Assembly: GCA_900543755.1 (NCBI GenBank)
Contig: UQSP01000008.1
Location: 1-56,613, forward strand
Length of the DNA stretch: 56,613 bases
DNA from: an uncultured Eubacteriales bacterium
Lineage (GTDB): Bacteria > Bacillota > Clostridia > Christensenellales > Pumilibacteraceae
Direction of reading: 5' to 3'
Shown: positions 52,978 to 56,613 of the stretch, piece after piece
Layout: each line of letters opens with the position of its first letter
Position numbering within the stretch: the stretch's first letter is position 1
Made by a program: the position numbers and the translations under genes
Notes under the pieces: model-generated
Seen by the model: the letters and a program-made list of their open reading frames with translations, nothing else
Told to the model about the DNA's origin: nothing
The model's database searches: none

Positions 52978-53588
52978 AATGCCTCCAGTTTTGCGGCAAT
53001 CGAACGTATCATGTCGCCGCCCAGGTTATACGCGCTTTTGTTTGCGATAAGCCGCGCGCTGGACTCGCCTATCACCGAATAAACGCAAAGGTCGTTTTCC
53101 TTGAGCGTCGCGCCCGTTTCCACAATGTCCACGATAACGTCGCTCATGTCAAGGATGGGCGCAAGCTCGATAGAGCCGTGAAGCTCGATAATATCGATTT
53201 TACGGCCTAAGGAATCGTAATATTTTTTGGCGATGTGCGGATATTTGGTAGCAACGCGTAAAGCAAGCGACGGGTCGTCCTTAAAGCCCACTTTACCCGC
53301 AACCGCTATACGGCACTTGCCTATGTTAAGGTCCAGGATTTCATAAACGTCGGGACGGGTTTCAAGCATTACGTCCTTGCCCACAACGCCTATATCCGCG
53401 GCGCCGCGCTCGACGTACACCGTGACGTCCGACGGCTTTACAAGCACATAACTTACTTCGCCGTTGTCGGAGCGGAACACGAGTTTGCGGTTATCCTCCT
53501 TTATTTCGCGGCAAGGATAGCCTATAGATTCGAACATCGCGTAAACTTTATCGCCCATTCTGCCTTTGGGTAACGCTATTTTCAGCAT
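52974..53588 (-). CDS. hisG: ATP phosphoribosyltransferase, short catalytic form
   Basis: The protein has 204 residues, against about 290 for the long form; the C-terminal histidine-binding domain is absent. It joins ATP and PRPP, the first step. It begins LKIALPKGRMGDKVYAMFE. ERGAADIGVVGKDVMLE (about 60-76) and the PRPP-binding VDIVETGATLKENDL (about 152-166) are typical. Short HisG needs HisZ, encoded directly upstream with a one-base gap. Confidence 0.97.
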   Translation of the reverse strand: MLKIALPKGRMGDKVYAMFESIGYPCREIKEDNRKLVFRSDNGEVSYVLVKPSDVTVYVERGAADIGVVGKDVMLETRPDVYEILDLNIGKCRIAVAGKVGFKDDPSLALRVATKYPHIAKKYYDSLGRKIDIIELHGSIELAPILDMSDVIVDIVETGATLKENDLCVYSVIGESSARLIANKSAYNLGGDMIRSIAAKLEAL

Positions 53589-53589
53589 A

Positions 53590-54675
53590 TCATTCTCCTT
53601 TTACGAACACGCGCTTGTCTGCAATCAGGTCGGGGCGGTCCTCATTAAGCACCAAAGTTCTCAGCCCCTGCGAAACGTATTTTTCCGCTTCCGCGTACAA
53701 CCGCGCGGCGGGTGCCGAACCTATCACGATAACGTCGTAAACGGACTGCTCCTTTACAAGGTTTTCGGCGGCGTCGGCGTCAATGGCAAATCCCACGGCG
53801 CGCGCGGGCTTACCCATTCGGCGCAGAATGCTGTCGTATCTTCCGCCGCTTATAACGGCGTTTGCCGCACCGCGAACGTATCCGCAGAAAACTATGCCGT
53901 CGTAATACCTTAAGTCCTCGATAATGGAAAAATCGGGTTTGATTTTGTCGCCCAATCCGTTTGCGGCAAGCACCCCGAACACTTCTTTCAGCTCCGCCAC
54001 CGCCCTTTCGGCTTTCGTACCCGCGGTTAGCTTTTCGGCATTAAGAATTATATCTTCGGCATTTCCCTCAAGCGTAAGAAGGCTTATGAGTTTTTGCGCC
54101 GCTTCCTCGTCGGCGCCCGAATCGGCAAAAAGCTTTTTAAGCTCGTGAAACGATTTTGTGTTTATTAACTCCAAAGCGCGCGCTTTCACGCTTTCGCTTG
54201 AAGTAACCGCGTCGGTAAGCGCCTCCACCGCGTCGAGATTGCCCACGCACAAAACGCAATCCTCGTTAAGAAGCGACAGCGATTTTAACGCAAGCGTAAC
54301 TGCCTCGCATTCGGGATATACCCCCTGTCCTCCGATATATTCCACGCCTATCTGATGCTGCTCCCGATACTCGCCGTTTTTGTCGCGGCGGAATACGTTT
54401 TCGTCGTAGTAATATTTCTTTTGCGCATTGTCCGCCGTAAGATTGTTGACTATGCTTAAAGTGACGTCCGGCCTCAGCGCCAAAAGTTTCCCCTGCGAAT
54501 CGGTAAACGTCACTATCGTGTCGCCGTCGATGTAATCCTTGTTTTTGAGATACACCTCGTATGACTCGAATTTCCCCATGCGGTATTTTTCATAGCCGTA
54601 CAGACGGAAAAGACGCGTAAGCTTGCCGCTTATGCGCTCGTCCCTGCTTTGTAATTTGTCAATTGCTTTATTCAA
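53590..54675 (-). CDS. hisZ: ATP phosphoribosyltransferase regulatory subunit
   Basis: The protein has 361 residues. It is a histidyl-tRNA synthetase paralogue without aminoacylation role that activates HisG and gives histidine feedback. The start is TTG 54675 because GGGAGG lies five bases upstream; an in-frame GTG at 54720 would add 15 codons without a better site. Motif 2-like LLALRPDVTLSIVNNL is present, and GRYDSILRRMGKPARAVGFAIDAD is the HisRS-like C-terminal segment. It is the first gene of the his set, with its own promoter at 54749-54777. Confidence 0.93.
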   Translation of the reverse strand: MNKAIDKLQSRDERISGKLTRLFRLYGYEKYRMGKFESYEVYLKNKDYIDGDTIVTFTDSQGKLLALRPDVTLSIVNNLTADNAQKKYYYDENVFRRDKNGEYREQHQIGVEYIGGQGVYPECEAVTLALKSLSLLNEDCVLCVGNLDAVEALTDAVTSSESVKARALELINTKSFHELKKLFADSGADEEAAQKLISLLTLEGNAEDIILNAEKLTAGTKAERAVAELKEVFGVLAANGLGDKIKPDFSIIEDLRYYDGIVFCGYVRGAANAVISGGRYDSILRRMGKPARAVGFAIDADAAENLVKEQSVYDVIVIGSAPAARLYAEAEKYVSQGLRTLVLNEDRPDLIADKRVFVKGE

Positions 54676-54725
54676 TGCCGCCTCCCGTACCGATAAAAAT
54701 TTCCCGTCCCAAAGACGCACTTACG

Positions 54726-54741
54726 CTTTATCGTAATAAAG
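54726..54741 (-). promoter_or_regulatory. Inverted repeat at the hisZ transcription start
   Basis: CTTTAT-CGTA-ATAAAG is a 6-bp inverted repeat starting one base from the expected transcription start of hisZ. It could be an operator or the first hairpin of the leader. No T-box sequence (AGGGTGGNACCGCG type) is present. Confidence 0.4.
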
Positions 54742-54748
54742 TATGGTC

Positions 54749-54777
54749 ATTATAACACACTTTTTTATATAGGTCAA
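54749..54777 (-). promoter_or_regulatory. Sigma-A promoter of the his operon
   Basis: On the minus strand the boxes are TTGACC (54777-54772), 17 bases, TATAAT (54754-54749). Transcription would start near 54742, giving a leader of about 67 bases before the TTG start. Confidence 0.85.
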
Positions 54778-55003
54778 TACTTTTGCGGGCACAAAAACAC
54801 AGTATTTTTTATAAAAAGAATAGTATAAGCAAAAATTTACGGCGATACGGAATTAACAAATAAATATTTAATTCCGAAAACACACAAAGTCAATTGCAAA
54901 GAGTCGTCTTTTATCTTATCTCGTCAGTCTTAGTTACCGACAAACTTATTAGAAAACAATATGTTGACGGGATTGGGTTTTTTAGATGAATTTTACGGCG
55001 GCA
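54778..55003. other. AT-rich region between his promoter and tRNA terminator
   Basis: No gene is seen. A perfect 9-bp inverted repeat CGGAATTAA/TTAATTCCG (54848-54856 with 54868-54876) encloses 11 bases. A weak second promoter (TTGACT at 54893-54888, 17 bases, TAAATA at 54870-54865) overlaps it on the minus strand. The repeat could be an operator, but there is no further support. Confidence 0.35.
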
Positions 55004-55033
55004 AATAAAAAAGACCCGTAAAAATACGGGTCT
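55004..55033 (-). terminator. Intrinsic terminator after tRNA-Pro
   Basis: A perfect 9-bp stem AGACCCGTA/TACGGGTCT (55033-55025 with 55020-55012) has a 4-base loop and is followed by a T-run on the minus strand. It isolates the tRNA from the his operon. Confidence 0.9.
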
Positions 55034-55037
55034 AATC

Positions 55038-55114
55038 TGGTCTGAGTGAGAAGATTTGAACTTCCGACCTCCTGAACCCCATTCAGGCGCGCTACCGAAC
55101 TGCGCTACACCCAG
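55038..55114 (-). tRNA. tRNA-Pro (anticodon GGG)
   Basis: This is a 77-base cloverleaf. The acceptor arm pairs CTGGGTG with CACTCAG (one G-U pair), the D arm is GCGCAGTTCGGTAGCGC, and the anticodon stem CCTGA/TCAGG holds loop ATGGGGT with anticodon GGG. The T arm carries the GTTCAAATC loop. The discriminator A and the CCA end are encoded. It reads CCC and CCU proline codons. Its promoter (55156-55184) and terminator (55004-55033) make it a single-gene transcript. Confidence 0.96.
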
Positions 55115-55155
55115 TTACTCAACGGACAAGGCTTTCAACCTTCCGTCGGGTAATT

Positions 55156-55184
55156 ATTATAGCACAAGGTTTTTTTAAATGCAA
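55156..55184 (-). promoter_or_regulatory. Promoter of tRNA-Pro
   Basis: On the minus strand the boxes are TTGCAT (55184-55179), 17 bases, TATAAT (55161-55156), about 42 bases before the mature 5' end. Confidence 0.8.
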
Positions 55185-55230
55185 GCGCTTTTCGGGATTT
55201 TAACGAAATTAAAAGTATTTTTATCCTGAG

Positions 55231-56523
55231 TTATTTTTTTAATGGGACGATTTTTATCACAGTGTCCTTTTCGTCGGGTAAAGTTGCGCGCGGAAAAGAA
55301 AGAGAAATATCTTCCGTTGCGGCGTCTTGGTTCCAGAAAGTGTTTAAAGGAACTTCCGTGTTGTCCTTAAGCCGCAATGCATAATCCGTTTCATCGCGTT
55401 TTATCCCCTTTAACGTGGTACAAAAACCTGTTTTTTCGAATATGTGAGCATAAAGGTATTTGCCGTCGGTAGTATATCTGCCCCACTCGGGAACGCCCAG
55501 TCCGGCGTCAAAGCAGCCGTAAACGCTTTCCGAATTGTCTTTCATCCATCTTCCCACTTCCTTCAAGACTGCAGCCGCTTTATCGGGAATTCTGCCTTTC
55601 CCGTCGGGCCCCACGTTGAGAAGCAGATTGCCGCCTTTGGACACGCAATCGACAAGCGTGCGCACCGCCGCACCAGACGTTATGAAATCTTCGTTGTCCG
55701 CGCGGTAACCCCAACTGTCGTACTGAGTAGTCAAGCAAGCCTCCCAAGGCAAGGGCCGCCTGGCGGAGTCCTTCAATCCTTCCGACGGAATAAACTGCTC
55801 GGGCGAGCGGAAATCCCCCGCGTAAAACGGCTCGTCGTCGGGGTCTTTAGTCTTTTCGCAAACAAGGCGATTGTCGATTATAATGTCCGGCTGAAGCGAG
55901 CGCACAAGATTGACGAGTTTCGACGCCTGCCATTTTTCGCCCGACATATTTCCGTAGGAAAAGTCGAACCACATAATGTCAATTTTGCCGTAATTCGTGC
56001 AAAGCTCGCGTACCTGATTGTGCATATACTCGACGTAACGCGAAAAATCTCTTTTTTCGTCCGTATAATCGGGATTGCCGCGCATCGGATGATGAGAATC
56101 CGAAAAATGCGGGTAATCCTCGTGATGCCAGTCAAGCAACGAATAATAGAACCCCACTTTCAGTCCCGCGGCGCGAAAAGCCTCGACATATTCCTTTACA
56201 AGGTCGCGTTTGGCGGGAGTGTTTGTAGCTTTGTAATCGGTGTATTTACTGTCGAAAAGGCAAAAACCCTCGTGATGCTTGGTGGTAAGAACCGCATATT
56301 TCATGCCGGCATCTACGGCTATTTTCGCCCATTCCGCAGGGTCGTACCCCTCCGCCGTAAACGCGTCGAAATATTTTGCGTACTGCTTGTCGGTCAGTCG
56401 GTCACGGCTTTTGGTCCATTCGTGTTTACCGCGTACCGAATAAAGCCCCCAATGAATAAACATTCCGAATCTGTCGCGACGGAAATCTTCCGTCCTTTTC
56501 ATTATCTCTTCGTATCTTCCCAT
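55231..56523 (-). CDS. Alpha-L-fucosidase, glycoside hydrolase family 29
   Basis: The protein has 430 residues, complete. It cleaves terminal alpha-L-fucose. The family opening RFGMFIHWGLYSVRGKHEW (about 18-36), TTKHHEGFCLFDS (about 80-92) and KVGFYYSLLDWHH (about 122-134) line the sugar pocket. The catalytic nucleophile is Asp187 in IMWFDFSYG. The acid/base lies further on and differs between subfamilies. There is no signal peptide, so it would act on imported oligosaccharides, such as mucin or plant glycan fragments. GGAGG lies about 13 bases before ATG 56523, a rather long spacing. The promoter lies beyond or at the contig edge. Confidence 0.93.
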   Translation of the reverse strand: MGRYEEIMKRTEDFRRDRFGMFIHWGLYSVRGKHEWTKSRDRLTDKQYAKYFDAFTAEGYDPAEWAKIAVDAGMKYAVLTTKHHEGFCLFDSKYTDYKATNTPAKRDLVKEYVEAFRAAGLKVGFYYSLLDWHHEDYPHFSDSHHPMRGNPDYTDEKRDFSRYVEYMHNQVRELCTNYGKIDIMWFDFSYGNMSGEKWQASKLVNLVRSLQPDIIIDNRLVCEKTKDPDDEPFYAGDFRSPEQFIPSEGLKDSARRPLPWEACLTTQYDSWGYRADNEDFITSGAAVRTLVDCVSKGGNLLLNVGPDGKGRIPDKAAAVLKEVGRWMKDNSESVYGCFDAGLGVPEWGRYTTDGKYLYAHIFEKTGFCTTLKGIKRDETDYALRLKDNTEVPLNTFWNQDAATEDISLSFPRATLPDEKDTVIKIVPLKK

Positions 56524-56568
56524 CTCAGTCGTAGTTCCTCCCTGTTTTCGTTAGAAACATTATAATAT

Positions 56569-56613
56569 CTGTCTCTTATACACATCTGACGCTGCCGACG
56601 AACTCTAGGGTGT
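56569..56613 (-). other. Nextera adapter plus Tn5 mosaic end (library artefact)
   Basis: This is the exact reverse complement of positions 2-46, including the same eight index bases. It makes a 45-base perfect terminal inverted repeat of the contig. It is sequencing-library adapter and not a transposon end. Confidence 0.98.

Noticed and set aside
54676..55003. T-box riboswitch expected upstream of a his operon
   Set aside because: No AGGGTGG-ACCGCG-type antiterminator sequence or specifier structure is visible on either strand.
56530..56560. LacI-type operator before the fucosidase (TGTTT and AAACA arms)
   Set aside because: Only 5-bp arms match and the centre is not symmetrical. The cre consensus fails at several positions.
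1..56613. 45-base perfect terminal inverted repeat suggesting a transposon or linear plasmid
   Set aside because: The repeat is Nextera adapter with the engineered Tn5 mosaic end and an index; there is no transposase.

Overview
The window is a 56.6 kb contig that is not a natural end-to-end molecule. Positions 1-46 and 56569-56613 are untrimmed Illumina Nextera adapter with the Tn5 mosaic end, so genomic sequence runs from about 47 to 56568. Gene content points to a member of the Bacillota, most likely an uncultured or gut-associated clostridial lineage. The evidence is strong AGGAGG ribosome binding sites, near-consensus sigma-A promoters, class 1B dihydroorotate dehydrogenase (PyrD+PyrK), short HisG with HisZ, the single-chain 1,236-residue PurL, a split cobalamin-dependent methionine synthase, and a Gly-X-Thr collagen-like surface or spore protein. 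No rRNA gene or other marker fixes the genus. There is no phage, insertion sequence or CRISPR array.

Layout. 47-3232 (minus): a truncated flavin/2Fe-2S reductase paired with a phytoene-desaturase-like FAD oxidoreductase, then a tiny membrane protein. 3491-6199 (plus, the only plus-strand genes): ogt, the collagen-like protein and a SAM methyltransferase. 6362-14674 (minus): a glycosyltransferase, the hexuronate genes uxaB-uxaA behind a promoter with a perfect 16-bp operator, a lactonase, a five-bladed-propeller glycosidase-like protein, a lipoprotein and a membrane-anchored EEP-family phosphodiesterase/nuclease. 14703-24278 (minus): metH, its separate reactivation protein and metF, behind a giant DUF4011-type helicase/nuclease. 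24430-33937 (minus): the complete UMP operon pyrB-pyrC-pyrK-pyrD-pyrF-pyrE-carA-carB, with a leader attenuator. 34096-45808 (minus): purE-purC-purF-purM-purN-purH-purD-purL plus a low-molecular-weight phosphatase. 46081-54675 (minus): a complete ten-gene histidine set hisZ-G-D-C-B-H-A-F-IE-PHP phosphatase. Then come tRNA-Pro(GGG) and a GH29 alpha-L-fucosidase.

The genes work together around PRPP and one-carbon units. PRPP feeds HisG, PyrE and PurF. HisH/HisF release AICAR, which PurH consumes. MetF draws on the folate pool used by PurN and PurH and supplies MetH. The uxa genes and the fucosidase suggest growth on plant or mucin sugars.

The least explained element is the purE leader (45827-46037). 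It has a near-consensus promoter, a roughly 115-nt closed multibranched RNA domain and an intrinsic terminator just before the purE ribosome binding site. I cannot assign it to a known riboswitch class by eye. The pyrB leader has a similar plan with three mutually exclusive helices. Both are promising for a closer look.
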